Both the position numbers and the translations under genes were made by a program. A stretch of 41,604 bases of DNA from Akkermansiaceae bacterium (GTDB lineage Bacteria; Verrucomicrobiota; Verrucomicrobiia; Verrucomicrobiales; Akkermansiaceae), in assembly GCA_029866215.1 (NCBI GenBank), contig JARWZU010000081.1:1-41604 (forward strand). Direction: 5' to 3'. Shown piece by piece: positions 8,874-18,239 of this stretch. The stretch's first letter is position 1, and each line of letters opens with the position of its first letter. The notes beneath the pieces are model-generated. The model was not told where the DNA came from and searched no databases. It saw only the letters and a program-made list of their open reading frames with translations.

Positions 8874-10295
8874 ATGCGCTCACTCTTCATCTTATACATT
8901 GGCTTCTCGAGCCTTGCCTTCGGCGAGCAAATCAAAGTGGACGATCTCTACAGCAAAAACTGTTCAGGCTGTCACGGAGCGAAGTTTGAAGGAGGCCAAG
9001 GAGGATCACTGGTCGATGGCCAGTGGAAAAATGGCAGCACGGACAAAGACATCTACCAGTCCATCGCCAAAGGAAACCCTCAACTCGGCATGACGCCATG
9101 GGAAGGGACGCTCAACAATGATCAGATCCGAGCACTCGTCATTTTTCTCAGGGAAAAAGAAAAACAACATCTAACGCAAGGGATGAGTTTCCCGACGCCC
9201 TCACCCGACAAGGTTACCAAGACCGAACTGCACGACTATCGAATCGAGACGATCATCGACCAAGGCCTCAAAAATCCATGGGCAATCGCATTCCTTCCCG
9301 ATGGCCGAAAGCTGATCACGGAAAAAGCCGGAAGGCTCCGGATCATCACCAGCGATGGCAAATTGGATCCCGTGGCCATCGAAGGAACACCCCCAGTCAT
9401 CGAACACGGCCAAGGAGGAATGATGGAGGTGGCGCTGCATCCCGACTACCCAACCAATGGCTGGGTCTACCTTGGAATCTCAGACGGAACACGCGAGAAA
9501 GGCGCCAGCGGCAAAGATAAAGTCCGCTGCATCACGGCGGTGGTGCGTGGCAAAATCAAAGACCACCAATGGACCAGCCAAGAGTGGATTTATCGTCCAG
9601 ACCCGAAGTTCCGCTCGGGCGCCGGAGTTCATTTCGGTACACGCTTTGTCTTCGACAAGGGCTACATCTATTTTGTCGTCGGTGAGCGCGGAGGACTAAT
9701 GGAGGCACAAAACCTTTCGCTCCCTAACGGGAAAATTCACCGCCTCTTTGATGATGGCCGCGTCCCATCTGACAATCCATTTGTCAAAACTCCTGATGCA
9801 ATTCCCAGCATTTGGTCATACGGCCACCGCAACCCTCAAGGACTCACCATGGATCGTCGCGACGGCTCACTGTACGACACCGAACACGGACCGCGTGGTG
9901 GCGACGAGGTGAATCGCATCAAACCCGGCTCCAATTACGGCTGGCCAGTCATCACCTATGGGATGAACTACAATGGAACGCCGATGGTATCGATCACCGA
10001 AAAAGATGGCATGGAGCAACCGCTCACCTACTGGGTCCCATCCATCGCACCCAGCGGGCTGGATTTCTACAATGGCGACCAGTTCCCCAAGTGGCAAAAC
10101 GATCTTTTTGCCGGAGCACTCGCCCAACAGGAAATCCGCCGCATTCACCTCGTGGACCAAAAAGTCGTTTCGCAGGAAATCATCTTGAAAAACATCGGCC
10201 GCGTCCGCGACGTCGCAACCGGCCCAGACGGGTTCCTCTACGTGATCCTCAATGACCCAGACCGTCTCATCCGGCTGGTGCCCGCCGAAAATTGA
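8874..10295 (+). CDS. Cytochrome c-PQQ-dependent sugar dehydrogenase fusion
   Basis: The ATG at 8874 opens a 473-residue protein with a short signal peptide (FILYIGFSSLAFG). A cytochrome c domain comes first (about 20-100): heme motif CSGCH at Cys30, Cys33, His34, and a likely Met ligand in LGMTPW. A soluble aldose / glucose dehydrogenase six-bladed propeller follows (about 115-470), with NPWAIAFLPDGRKLITEKAG, HGQGGMMEVALHPDY, YGHRNPQGL and TEHGPRGGDEVNRI typical of Asd-like PQQ enzymes. It should oxidise aldose sugars in the periplasm and pass electrons directly to its own heme. It ends the + strand cluster and faces a GNAT gene. Confidence 0.9.
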   Translation: MRSLFILYIGFSSLAFGEQIKVDDLYSKNCSGCHGAKFEGGQGGSLVDGQWKNGSTDKDIYQSIAKGNPQLGMTPWEGTLNNDQIRALVIFLREKEKQHLTQGMSFPTPSPDKVTKTELHDYRIETIIDQGLKNPWAIAFLPDGRKLITEKAGRLRIITSDGKLDPVAIEGTPPVIEHGQGGMMEVALHPDYPTNGWVYLGISDGTREKGASGKDKVRCITAVVRGKIKDHQWTSQEWIYRPDPKFRSGAGVHFGTRFVFDKGYIYFVVGERGGLMEAQNLSLPNGKIHRLFDDGRVPSDNPFVKTPDAIPSIWSYGHRNPQGLTMDRRDGSLYDTEHGPRGGDEVNRIKPGSNYGWPVITYGMNYNGTPMVSITEKDGMEQPLTYWVPSIAPSGLDFYNGDQFPKWQNDLFAGALAQQEIRRIHLVDQKVVSQEIILKNIGRVRDVATGPDGFLYVILNDPDRLIRLVPAEN

Positions 10296-10321
10296 GCCAA
10301 CGGGCCACGGCCAAGCTCAAT
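10291..10321. terminator. Possible two-way hairpin between converging genes
   Basis: ATTGAGC at 10291-10297 pairs with GCTCAAT at 10315-10321 across a 17-base GC-rich loop. It spans the stop codons of the PQQ dehydrogenase (+) and the GNAT gene (-), where a bidirectional terminator would be useful. There is no T-tract, so the call is weak. Confidence 0.3.
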
Positions 10322-10817
10322 CAATGATCCGACGCATCGGGATCATGCTCGAGTATTCGAAACCACACTTGGTGAAGAATTCCTGAGACTCCTCGCTGAT
10401 GCGATCCGTCAGCAAAGTGATGCGCTTGAAGTGTTTGCTCTTCGCGAACTTCTCGACGTAATTGATCAACATCGTGCCATAGCCCTGTCCTCGGTGATCT
10501 GGATGAATCACCACATCCTCTAGCAAAATCACAAATCCTCCCCGAGCCGTGGAGATCGTAAACAATAAGTTGACCATCCCGAAAATCTGATGGTCGTTGC
10601 GCACCACAAAAATCCGCCCACGATTCGGTTGTTCGAGGATTAATTCAAGTCCCCGCTCCTGCACTGAGCGATCCGGCGAGAAGTCGCCCGAAAGCGAAAA
10701 CAAATTCATCACCAACTCGGTCAAGGCCGGCAAGTCCTCAATCGTCGCAGGCTCAACGCGAGGCCGATCTTGCGACTCACCCGTTATATTTGCGGTCAAA
10801 TCCCCTTTCACAAGCAC
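10317..10817 (-). CDS. GNAT-family N-acetyltransferase
   Basis: The 166-residue product carries the GNAT fold: an N-terminal ATIEDLPALTELVMNLF helix, IFVVRNDHQIFGMVNLLF strands and the acetyl-CoA loop of motif A, VIHPDHRGQGYGTMLINYV, near residues 106-124. The acceptor substrate cannot be told. The start is GTG at 10817; no ATG lies near enough to the domain start to replace it. It lies 54 bp downstream of trmD on the same strand, so it may be read from the trmD promoter. Confidence 0.85.
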   Translation of the reverse strand: MLVKGDLTANITGESQDRPRVEPATIEDLPALTELVMNLFSLSGDFSPDRSVQERGLELILEQPNRGRIFVVRNDHQIFGMVNLLFTISTARGGFVILLEDVVIHPDHRGQGYGTMLINYVEKFAKSKHFKRITLLTDRISEESQEFFTKCGFEYSSMIPMRRIID

Positions 10818-10871
10818 AACCCTGACACGATTTTCGGATCAGAAAATGAAATTGTGCCCATGACAACGATT

Positions 10872-11561
10872 TCATTCACCTTGCAGGCTAGGATCGAGTA
10901 AATCGGGCCGATTCTCCCGCGTCCGAGCCAGCGCCTGGGCAGCCTTCCATTCAGCGATTTTCCCATGATGCCCTGAAACCAAAACCTCGGGCACCTCCAT
11001 TCCACGAAACTCGATCGGCCGCGTGTACGACGGTGGCTCCAATCGATTGGGATCCGAAAACGATTCATCCACTGGCGACCGCTCGTCACCCAGCGCACCA
11101 GGCAACAGCCGGATCACTGCGTCGCAAACCACCGCAGCCGCTAACGCACCATTGGTTAGGATATAGTCGCCGATGGAAATCTCATCATGAACCAATGCCT
11201 CAACTACCCGATGATCCACTCCCTCGTAATGGCCACATAAAATCAACAAATGCCCTTCACCCGCCATCTCCCTTGCCACGACCTGTTTAAACGGCCTCCC
11301 CTGCGGAGTCATGAGGATCACCCGCGTCCCCTCACGCCGCAGCGCCTCCACCGCCGCAAAAATCGGCTCAGGCTTCAACAACATCCCCTGCCCACCGCCA
11401 CAGGGCGAATCATCCACCCGACGATGTTTGTCCTCGGACCAGTCGCGCAACTGATGCCCAAACACCTCGACGATCCCAGCCGCTCTTGCTCGCTGAATGA
11501 TCGAATCACTCAACGGAGCCAGCGCCACGTCAGGAAACAAGGTCACAATATCAATTCGCAT
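10872..11561 (-). CDS. trmD: tRNA (guanine-37-N1)-methyltransferase
   Basis: TrmD methylates N1 of G37 next to the anticodon and so prevents +1 frameshifting. The 229-residue protein shows the family start MRIDIVTLFPD, the loop VDDSPCGGGQGMLLKPEP (a Cys where Tyr is more usual), the knotted SPOUT core LILCGHYEGVDHRV and EISIGDYILTNGALAA, and the C-terminal EFRGMEVPEVLVSGHHGKI. All are typical and the length is normal. It is not flanked by rpsP, rimM or rplS here, unlike the operon of many bacteria; a GNAT gene follows instead. Confidence 0.96.
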   Translation of the reverse strand: MRIDIVTLFPDVALAPLSDSIIQRARAAGIVEVFGHQLRDWSEDKHRRVDDSPCGGGQGMLLKPEPIFAAVEALRREGTRVILMTPQGRPFKQVVAREMAGEGHLLILCGHYEGVDHRVVEALVHDEISIGDYILTNGALAAAVVCDAVIRLLPGALGDERSPVDESFSDPNRLEPPSYTRPIEFRGMEVPEVLVSGHHGKIAEWKAAQALARTRENRPDLLDPSLQGE

Positions 11562-11732
11562 CCGTCCAGCCTAGCGCCATACCCCACCAACCTCAACCCC
11601 GTAAACCCACCACCCGACCCGCAAATCCCATGCACTGTCGATTTAAGCATCTCGAAATAAGAAGGTTGCCACCCGCCCCATCTGTTGGCATCTCAATGGT
11701 GTCTGCAAACCGATAAAGCATTTCCAACCATC

Positions 11733-12644
11733 ATGAAACCAACACTCCTTGTTCTCGCCGCTGGAATGGGTAGCCGCTACGGTGGCCTCAAACAAATGGA
11801 CCCCATGGGCCCTCATGGCGAAACCGTCCTCGACTACTCGGTCTATGACGCCATTCGCGCAGGATTTGGACGCGTGGTGTTCATCATCCGTGAGGATTTC
11901 GCCGAGGCTTTCCAGCAAGGCGTGGGCGCTCGTTTCGCCAATCGCATCCGAGTCGATTACGCGTTCCAAAAATCGGACGACCTCCCCGCAGGATTCTCCA
12001 CCCCAGCTGGTCGCAGCAAACCATGGGGCACCGCACACGCCGTCCGCTCCGCTCGAAATCTCGTAAAGGAACCCTTCGCGGTGATCAACGCCGACGACTT
12101 CTACGGCAGCGATGCTTACCTGCGTGCCGCAAAATTTCTAATAACACCTCACGAATCGAACGCAAAGGCGCATTACGCGATGGTCGGCTACCCGCTGATC
12201 AACACCCTCTCGGACCACGGCGACGTGAATCGCGGCATCTGCACACTCGATGACCACGGCTTGCTATCGAGCGTCGAGGAGTATGTGAAAATCGAACGAG
12301 ACGCAGACGGCGTCGTCCGCGGAGATTCACTCGATGGAACTCGTAAATGCGTCACCGAAGATGCGCCAGTATCGATGAACTTCTGGGCCTTCACCCCGAG
12401 CTTCTATGATTACCTGGAGACCGGATTCACCGATTTCCTTACCCACTTCGGCCAAGAAGAAAAATCTGAATACTACATCCCAACGGCGGTGGATGCACTC
12501 ATTCGCTCGGGTAAAGCTGATTGCACCGTGCTTGAAACCACCAGCCGCTGGTTTGGCGTCACCTACCCCGATGACAAGAAGCACGTGGTGGCATCCATCG
12601 CAAAGTTGATCGAATCCGGTGAGTACCCCGCGCCGCTCTCTTAA
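11733..12644 (+). CDS. Sugar-phosphate nucleotidyltransferase-like protein
   Basis: The ATG at 11733 gives a 303-residue protein starting with the nucleotide-binding signature LLVLAAGMGSRYGGLKQM. The NTP-transferase Rossmann fold continues with YSVYDAIRAGFGRVVFIIRED, PWGTAHAVRSAR and the metal-binding VINADDFYGSDAY (Asp-Asp). A C-terminal region includes VSMNFWAFTPSFYDYLE. Such enzymes join NTP and a sugar phosphate; the sugar cannot be read from the sequence. An in-frame upstream start at 11685 adds 16 residues before the conserved core and is less likely. Diverges from trmD. Confidence 0.85.
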   Translation: MKPTLLVLAAGMGSRYGGLKQMDPMGPHGETVLDYSVYDAIRAGFGRVVFIIREDFAEAFQQGVGARFANRIRVDYAFQKSDDLPAGFSTPAGRSKPWGTAHAVRSARNLVKEPFAVINADDFYGSDAYLRAAKFLITPHESNAKAHYAMVGYPLINTLSDHGDVNRGICTLDDHGLLSSVEEYVKIERDADGVVRGDSLDGTRKCVTEDAPVSMNFWAFTPSFYDYLETGFTDFLTHFGQEEKSEYYIPTAVDALIRSGKADCTVLETTSRWFGVTYPDDKKHVVASIAKLIESGEYPAPLS

Positions 12645-12680
12645 CCACCGAAGTGCTAGATGGCTATTTGAAATAATCCG

Positions 12681-13652
12681 TTAGAATATCTTCTCGAAGG
12701 GCATGACATGGCGTTGATCTCCCACTCGGAGAACTTCGAACACCTCGCTCGGCAGGGATCGCTCACCGAGCGCTTTTGCTAACAAAATCGGCGGTTCACC
12801 CATCGGCTCATCGGTCAGCCGGAAGGTCCCCCAATGCATCGCCAACGCACTGCGACAGCCCGCGTCTAGGAACGCTTGAACCGCCTCCTCCGGATTCAAA
12901 TGCATCGGCCGCATGATCGCGCGAGGCTGATATGCCCCGATCGGAATCATCGCAAGATCGGCTGGCCCGTGGCGCTCGCCGATTTCCTTAAAGGCCGGAC
13001 AGTATCCACTATCACCCGCATGCCAGAGCTTGCAGCCTGCGCCTTCGATGAACCATCCGCACCAGTGGCCATGATTGCGATCAAAGGGTGATCTCGCAGT
13101 AAAATGCTGCGCGGGAGTACTGGTAAGCCGTATGCCTGGAAAAATATCATCGCCCTCGTGCCAAGCCAGCTCGGTCACCTGTTTGAACCCCTTGCCGCGA
13201 AGCCAAGCCGCATGGCCCTCGGCAACGATGATCCGTGTCTCCATCCCAAGCCGTCGGAGCGTCGGCAAATCCAGATGATCGTAATGCCCATGCGTCAGCA
13301 AGACCGCACTGACCTGCGGTAAATCTTCAATCGAACAAGGCGGCGCAACCTTGCGACGTAAACTCGAAATAGGCAGCGGCGCGCAATGATCCGAAAAAAT
13401 AGGATCGATGAGCAACGAAACTCCACCCCCTTGCAACAAAAAAGAAGCATGCCCAAGCCACGTGACCCGCCAACCCAGCTCAGGAATGATTGCCATTTCA
13501 TCCCGGTGCACCGCTCGCCAACCCGCTGGAGCATCTGGCGCGTCGGGCGCTGCAGAAACCTCTTGATGGCCCCACTTCAACTTCCACCGCAGGATGTCCA
13601 AAAATCCGTGATTCTCATGTGCCCAAGGATTTTTAAAACGAATCATGTTCAT
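12681..13652 (-). CDS. MBL-fold metallo-hydrolase (NAPE-PLD / UlaG-like)
   Basis: The ATG at 13652 (MNMIRFKNPW) is chosen; the in-frame codon at 13682 is a GTG. The 323-residue protein has the metallo-beta-lactamase fold: WLGHASFLLQGGGVSLLIDPIF, the metal motif THGHYDHLD (His121, His123, Asp125, His126), the third ligand region LWHAGDSGYCPAF, and LAMHWGTFRL near the end. The order matches N-acylphosphatidylethanolamine phospholipase D-like and UlaG-like hydrolases. The substrate is unknown. No signal peptide is seen. Convergent with the nucleotidyltransferase gene, 36 bp apart. Confidence 0.88.
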   Translation of the reverse strand: MNMIRFKNPWAHENHGFLDILRWKLKWGHQEVSAAPDAPDAPAGWRAVHRDEMAIIPELGWRVTWLGHASFLLQGGGVSLLIDPIFSDHCAPLPISSLRRKVAPPCSIEDLPQVSAVLLTHGHYDHLDLPTLRRLGMETRIIVAEGHAAWLRGKGFKQVTELAWHEGDDIFPGIRLTSTPAQHFTARSPFDRNHGHWCGWFIEGAGCKLWHAGDSGYCPAFKEIGERHGPADLAMIPIGAYQPRAIMRPMHLNPEEAVQAFLDAGCRSALAMHWGTFRLTDEPMGEPPILLAKALGERSLPSEVFEVLRVGDQRHVMPFEKIF

Positions 13653-13867
13653 TAGACGATAATGGGGAATATCACATAACACAACCCATCACCAAGCACC
13701 GCTGCCATTTCACCATTGCACATCACATTCCAGTGCAACCCAAACCCCGAAGCTGGAAATTCCCAGATTTCACCACGGCCAAACCCGCTGGCGTTTACCA
13801 AGTGGGAAAACTTATTCATTCTTTAATCGACGGGAGCACCTGATCCCGCTCCGATTCTTTCCGAACC

Positions 13868-14524
13868 ATGGAAACGCTCAACCACCTCCTCCAAAACAAT
13901 CGCACCTGGGCCAATTCGATCCACGCGAATGACCCTGACTTTTTCCGAAAACTCGCCGACCAGCAAACACCCGAGTACCTCTGGATCGGTTGCTCCGACA
14001 GCCGAGTCCCCGCCAATCAAATCACGGGCCTCGCTCCTGGTGAGGTCTTCGTCCACCGAAACGTGGCAAACGTGGTCGCCGAGACCGACTTTAACGTGCT
14101 TGCGGTCATTCAGTATGCGGTCGATGTCCTCAAAGTCCGTCACATCATCGTCTGCGGCCACTACGGCTGTGGTGGCGTCCGCGCAGCGTTGGAAAATTTC
14201 CGCCACGGGCTAATCGACAATTGGCTCGCTGGCATCCGCTCGCTGAGCCGCATGCACCGCAAGGAGCTCGACGCCCTTGCCCCAGATGCGGCCGTCGATC
14301 GTCTTTGCGAACTGAACGTGCTCGCCCAAGCTGGCCACGTCGCACAAACAACAATCTTGGCAGACGCCTGGGAGCGTGGACAAGAAATCTCAATTCACAG
14401 CTGGATTTACCGTCTCACCGACGGCCTCATCACACCGCTTCAGTCATCGATCACCCAGTCGATCGATTCGTCATCCGTCGCCGGAGATACGCCAGCCGTC
14501 GACGAATTGTTGAATTCTGATTGA
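13868..14524 (+). CDS. can: Beta-class carbonic anhydrase
   Basis: The enzyme interconverts CO2 and bicarbonate in the cytoplasm. The 218-residue product shows all zinc and catalytic residues of the beta class: Cys42 and the Asp44-Arg46 dyad in IGCSDSRVP, and His98 and Cys101 in VCGHYGCGGV. The C-terminal helix pair (SIHSWIYRLTDGLI) is also typical. The length fits the Can (YadF) subtype. The ATG is preceded by AACC and not by a purine-rich ribosome site. It is a single gene followed closely by ssrA. Confidence 0.95.
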   Translation: METLNHLLQNNRTWANSIHANDPDFFRKLADQQTPEYLWIGCSDSRVPANQITGLAPGEVFVHRNVANVVAETDFNVLAVIQYAVDVLKVRHIIVCGHYGCGGVRAALENFRHGLIDNWLAGIRSLSRMHRKELDALAPDAAVDRLCELNVLAQAGHVAQTTILADAWERGQEISIHSWIYRLTDGLITPLQSSITQSIDSSSVAGDTPAVDELLNSD

Positions 14525-14566
14525 ATCCTCCAAGTTCTGGTGCATCTTGCCTCTGTCACACGTGAC

Positions 14567-14924
14567 GGGGGCGTTCTGGTTTCGACGGGATGTTTGACGC
14601 ATGGGTTGCACGTAGAGGTTGATCGGCTGGCCTCTTTAAAAGCCGTTCAAAAAAAATAAATGCAGACTCTAACGAGCTCGCACTGGCCGCTTAATTGACG
14701 ACCACGTCAGAACCCCGACACCTGCTGAGGGCAATGGCGAACACTTAGCAGGCTGGGACTAAAGTCGGGGCACCGGGCTTTCTTCCGAGATCAAACAGGT
14801 TTCTAGGATGAGCAACGCTGCATGAGGGCCCAGTTCATCCGAAGCTCTAGACATCATGCTAAACGTGTAGATGCCCGTGTTGACGGCGTTTCGGACAGGG
14901 GTTCGACTCCCCTCGCCTCCACCA
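14567..14924 (+). ncRNA. ssrA: Transfer-messenger RNA (tmRNA)
   Basis: GGGGGCG at 14567-14573 pairs with CGCCTCC at 14914-14920 to form the acceptor stem (one G-U), followed by encoded ACCA to 14924. The TTTCGACGGG element of the tRNA-like D-loop follows the 5' stem, and a T-arm with GGTTCGACTCC precedes the 3' stem. The tag frame reads GCA at 14662 to TAA at 14692-14694, giving ADSNELALAA, a normal proteolysis tag ending in LAA-type residues. Together with SmpB it rescues stalled ribosomes. The exact resume codon is inferred from the tag. Confidence 0.97.
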
Positions 14925-14936
14925 CCCGTGAGCAGA

Positions 14937-14975
14937 CAGGGAGATTTCGCCAATCGGATTGGCGAGGTCTCCCTG
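14937..14975 (+). terminator. Hairpin terminator after ssrA
   Basis: Two stacked stems are seen 12 bases after the tmRNA end: CAGGGAGA (14937-14944) with TCTCCCTG (14968-14975), and inside it CGCCAAT (14948-14954) with ATTGGCG (14958-14964) around a 3-base loop. A weak T-rich stretch follows. It is well placed to end ssrA transcription. Confidence 0.65.
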
Positions 14976-15091
14976 CTTGATTTAAGGCCATTGCCTAACA
15001 ACGAATCATTTAAGAATCCTATCAAATCCCACGAATCACAGCCGATCCGACCAGTTGAGGGAATTCGTTGCAAGCCCCCTTTAAATCGCTG

Positions 15092-15433
15092 CTAGACCAT
15101 CACCTTTTTAACAAAACACGCCTTGAGCGCGATCGACATGCCGTCCATCTTGCAGTCAATCTCGTGATCGCCATCCACCAACCGAATCGGCCTCGATTTG
15201 GTGCCCACCTTGAGAACATCGGAAGAGCCCTTGAGTTTGAGATCCTTAATGATGGCCACGATGTCACCATCTGCTAAGATATTGCCATAAGCGTCTTTGA
15301 CCACACGATCCGCCACGATTTCATCCGCCTGCTCTTCCACCGGCCATTCGTGACCACAAGTGAGACACTCGTGGTGGCTCGAATGGGTCAGTCGCTCAGT
15401 CATCTCACACATCGGGCAGATAGAATTATTCAT
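15092..15433 (-). CDS. phnA: PhnA / YjdM-family zinc-ribbon protein
   Basis: The 113-residue product begins at ATG 15433 (MNNSICPMCEMTERL), directly at the zinc ribbon; an upstream frame to 15502 adds 23 residues with no homology. Two pairs of cysteines (ICPMC and CLTCG) bind zinc. The C-terminal PhnA domain carries VVKDAYGNILADGDIVAIIKDLKLKG and ends in IALKACFVKKV. Despite the name, a role in phosphonate use is doubtful for the family. It faces ssrA, with 117 bp between the ssrA terminator and its stop codon. Confidence 0.93.
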   Translation of the reverse strand: MNNSICPMCEMTERLTHSSHHECLTCGHEWPVEEQADEIVADRVVKDAYGNILADGDIVAIIKDLKLKGSSDVLKVGTKSRPIRLVDGDHEIDCKMDGMSIALKACFVKKVMV

Positions 15434-15601
15434 CGTAACCAGACGGAACATCACATCCACTTGATACTCAAGCCCAGTCTGCCACATGCCACAGCCCGCC
15501 AACTGAAAGAGATTTACCGAATCACCACAAACTGATGAAATGGTTTGTTATGCATTTGAATCATTCCGTAATCTAACCCTTTACCGAGCATCATCACAAC
15601 C

Positions 15602-18049
15602 ATGGCAATCGATCCCATTTGCGGCATGAAAGTCGATGCGACAAGCGCGCTGAGCGCGAATCGGGGCGACAACACGTACTATTTTTGCTCCGAGTCCTGC
15701 CGTCGGAAATTCCTAGTACCTTCCCGTCTTCCCTCGCTAACCACTCCCACTCGCGCATGCTGCCAAAGCCAACACGAGACCGTCATTCCACCGACGGCAG
15801 CGAAATACTTCTGCCCGATGTGCCCCGGCATCGAGTCCACCCAGCCAAGCGACTGCTCGAAATGCGGCATGGCCTTGGAACGCAATCCTCTCTGGAAGCC
15901 CGCCATCTCCCCAACAATCTACACCTGTCCCATGCACCCGGAGGTGCAACAAGCATCCCCAGGCAATTGTCCCAAGTGCGGCATGGCCTTGGAACTTTCG
16001 ACACAACCCGCCTCAGGTGTGGAGAACGACCCTGAGCTGCTCGACATGACCCGCCGCTTTTCGGTCGGCGCGATTCTAACATTACCCGTATTCGTTCTCG
16101 CCATGGCTCACCTGCTTCCCGCACTGAGCCACGATCTTCGATTCACGGGGGCCGCCGCACGCTGGATTCAATTCGCACTCTCAACACCAGTGGTCTTCTG
16201 GGCCGGTTGGCCGTTTTTAAAACGCGGTTGGCGCTCGCTCATCAACCGGAGCCTGAACATGTTCACTCTAATCGCATCGGGCGTTGCAGCGGCATATGGT
16301 TTCAGCGTAGCGGCCATGCTCATGCCATCGGCATTCCCTCACTCTCAAGGCAACCACCACTCAATCCCAATTTATTTCGAGGCAGCAGCCACCATCATCG
16401 TCTTAGTTCTGTTAGGTCAATTACTAGAACTTCGGGCACGCAGCAAGACGGGCAGTGCCATCCGAGCACTCCTTGATCTCACACCATCGGCAGCTCGCAT
16501 CATCGATGCAGCAGGCGAACGCGACGCCCCAATTCAAGACATCCAAGTCGGTGCACAGCTCCGCATCCGACCCGGAGAAAAAATCGCGGTGGACGGAAAA
16601 ATCACTGCCGGCCAATCGGCGGTCGATGAATCGATGATCTCTGGAGAATCGATTCCCGTTAGAAAAATAGTTGGCGACACGGTGATTGGAGGCACGCTGA
16701 ACATGACCGGCAGTTTCATCATGACGGCAGACCGCATCGGGGAAGACACCGTGCTCGCAAGCATCATCCGGATGGTCAGCGAAGCCCAACGCAGCCGTGC
16801 GCCGATCCAAGCACTGGCTGACCGCGTGTCCGCCTACTTTGTGCCCATGGTCATGATCGTATCACTCATCGCCTTTTCTCTTTGGTTCCTGTTAGGGCCA
16901 GAGCCGCGCCTCGCGAATGCACTCATCAACGCCGTGGCGGTTCTCATCATCGCCTGCCCCTGCGCCCTCGGCCTCGCGACGCCGATGTCCGTCATGGTCG
17001 GAATCGGCCGAGGCGCGAGGGAGGGTATCCTCATCCGCAACGCAGAATCCATCGAACGCATGGAGAAAATCACCACGCTCGTCGTTGATAAAACAGGCAC
17101 GCTCACCGAGGGAAAACCCCGCCTAACCGAAACGTTTGAAACGGCTTCATTTCTAGCCGATGATGTATTAGGTCTCTCGGCGTCTTTGGAACAATCCAGT
17201 GAGCATCCGCTTGCGACCGCAATCGTGCGCGCGGCCAAAGAACGCGGGATCCCTCTCCGTCCCGCCACGGGTTTTGAATCAATCACCGGCAGCGGCATCA
17301 CGGGAAAGGTAGAGGATCGCGCCATGATCCTCGGTAGCTTCGAGTTTCTTCGGAGTTGCTCCATCGGGGGATTGGATGCCCTTCAAGCGCAAGCAGGTCA
17401 GTGGCAATCCGATGGCCGAACCGTCATCTTCGTTGGCATTGACGGGAACGCCGCCGGGCTGCTCGCGATTTCTGACCCCATCAAATCCACTACCCCGCAA
17501 GCAATCAGCGACCTCCATCGGTTAGGCATCAAAATCATCATGCTCACCGGCGATAACGAGACCACCGCGCGAGCCGTTGCTCACAAACTGAACCTCAATG
17601 AGCTGGAGGCAGGAGCCACCCCCCAACACAAACTCAAACGCATCGAGCAGCTCCGCGAACAAGGCCAAATCGTCGCCATGGCGGGCGATGGCATCAACGA
17701 CGCTCCTGCACTGGCAGCCGCACAGGTAGGAATTGCCATGGGAACCGGCACCGACGCCGCGATGGGCAGTGCCGGAATCACGCTGGTGAATGGCGACCTG
17801 AGAGGCATCGTCCACGCCATCACCCTCAGCCGCGCCATGATGCGCAACATCCGCCAAAACCTGTTTTTTGCGTTCTTCTACAACGCACTTGGAGTCCCAG
17901 TCGCCGCCGGAATTCTCTATCCAATCTGGGGCATTTTGCTTAGCCCGATGCTCGCAGGAGCAGCGATGAGCCTAAGCTCCGTTTGCGTCATCACCAACGC
18001 GCTGAGATTGAAAAATGCCAAACTCGTGTCCGGCACATCGCTGGAGTAA
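15602..18049 (+). CDS. Heavy-metal P-type ATPase, Cu/Ag type
   Basis: This 815-residue P1B ATPase exports copper or silver across the inner membrane. N-terminal metal-binding parts come in order: a YHS domain (about 1-40, with PICGMKV and [11 protein letters not shown]), a first heavy-metal-binding domain (about 68-98, YFCPMCPG and CSKCGMAL) and a second one (about 105-135, YTCPMHPE and CPKCGMAL). Core motifs are all present: TGES-type loop ISGESIPV, the metal-channel CPC in [11 protein letters not shown] (about residue 450), phosphorylation site [17 protein letters not shown], and hinge [12 protein letters not shown]. There is no HMA (GMxCxxC) domain. In the first binding domain a Cys stands where CPMHP has His. 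It is a single gene; no CueR/CsoR regulator is nearby. Confidence 0.93.
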   Translation: MAIDPICGMKVDATSALSANRGDNTYYFCSESCRRKFLVPSRLPSLTTPTRACCQSQHETVIPPTAAKYFCPMCPGIESTQPSDCSKCGMALERNPLWKPAISPTIYTCPMHPEVQQASPGNCPKCGMALELSTQPASGVENDPELLDMTRRFSVGAILTLPVFVLAMAHLLPALSHDLRFTGAAARWIQFALSTPVVFWAGWPFLKRGWRSLINRSLNMFTLIASGVAAAYGFSVAAMLMPSAFPHSQGNHHSIPIYFEAAATIIVLVLLGQLLELRARSKTGSAIRALLDLTPSAARIIDAAGERDAPIQDIQVGAQLRIRPGEKIAVDGKITAGQSAVDESMISGESIPVRKIVGDTVIGGTLNMTGSFIMTADRIGEDTVLASIIRMVSEAQRSRAPIQALADRVSAYFVPMVMIVSLIAFSLWFLLGPEPRLANALINAVAVLIIACPCALGLATPMSVMVGIGRGAREGILIRNAESIERMEKITTLVVDKTGTLTEGKPRLTETFETASFLADDVLGLSASLEQSSEHPLATAIVRAAKERGIPLRPATGFESITGSGITGKVEDRAMILGSFEFLRSCSIGGLDALQAQAGQWQSDGRTVIFVGIDGNAAGLLAISDPIKSTTPQAISDLHRLGIKIIMLTGDNETTARAVAHKLNLNELEAGATPQHKLKRIEQLREQGQIVAMAGDGINDAPALAAAQVGIAMGTGTDAAMGSAGITLVNGDLRGIVHAITLSRAMMRNIRQNLFFAFFYNALGVPVAAGILYPIWGILLSPMLAGAAMSLSSVCVITNALRLKNAKLVSGTSLE

Positions 18050-18095
18050 ATTTCACCAGCTGCTCAATTCTCCCTCTCGCTGAAGGAATTAAAAG

Positions 18096-18166
18096 TAGCC
18101 TCACTAGGGCTCGAACCTAGAATAACGGAATCAAAATCCGGGGTGTTACCATTACACTATGAGGCT
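18096..18166 (-). tRNA. tRNA-Gln (anticodon UUG)
   Basis: Read on the minus strand, AGCCTCA pairs with TGAGGCT as a 7-bp acceptor stem with discriminator A. The D-arm is GTGT/ACAC, the anticodon loop is TTTTGAT giving UUG (Gln), and the T-arm is CTAGG-TTCGAGC-CCTAG. The CCA end is not encoded. Four of five anticodon-stem pairs form; the 27-43 pair is C-U. The gene is 71 nt long. Confidence 0.93.
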
Positions 18167-18239
18167 TTTTTCGACCTTGCGGTCTGCAGCGGGCGGAGCC
18201 TAAACCCGCACCGACCGTTTTGGCAATAGGGAAAATTGG

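Noticed and set aside
18096-18166. tRNA-Gln as a pseudogene because of the C-U at 27-43
   Set aside because: All other stems are complete and the loops are standard; one mismatch at the stem end is tolerated.
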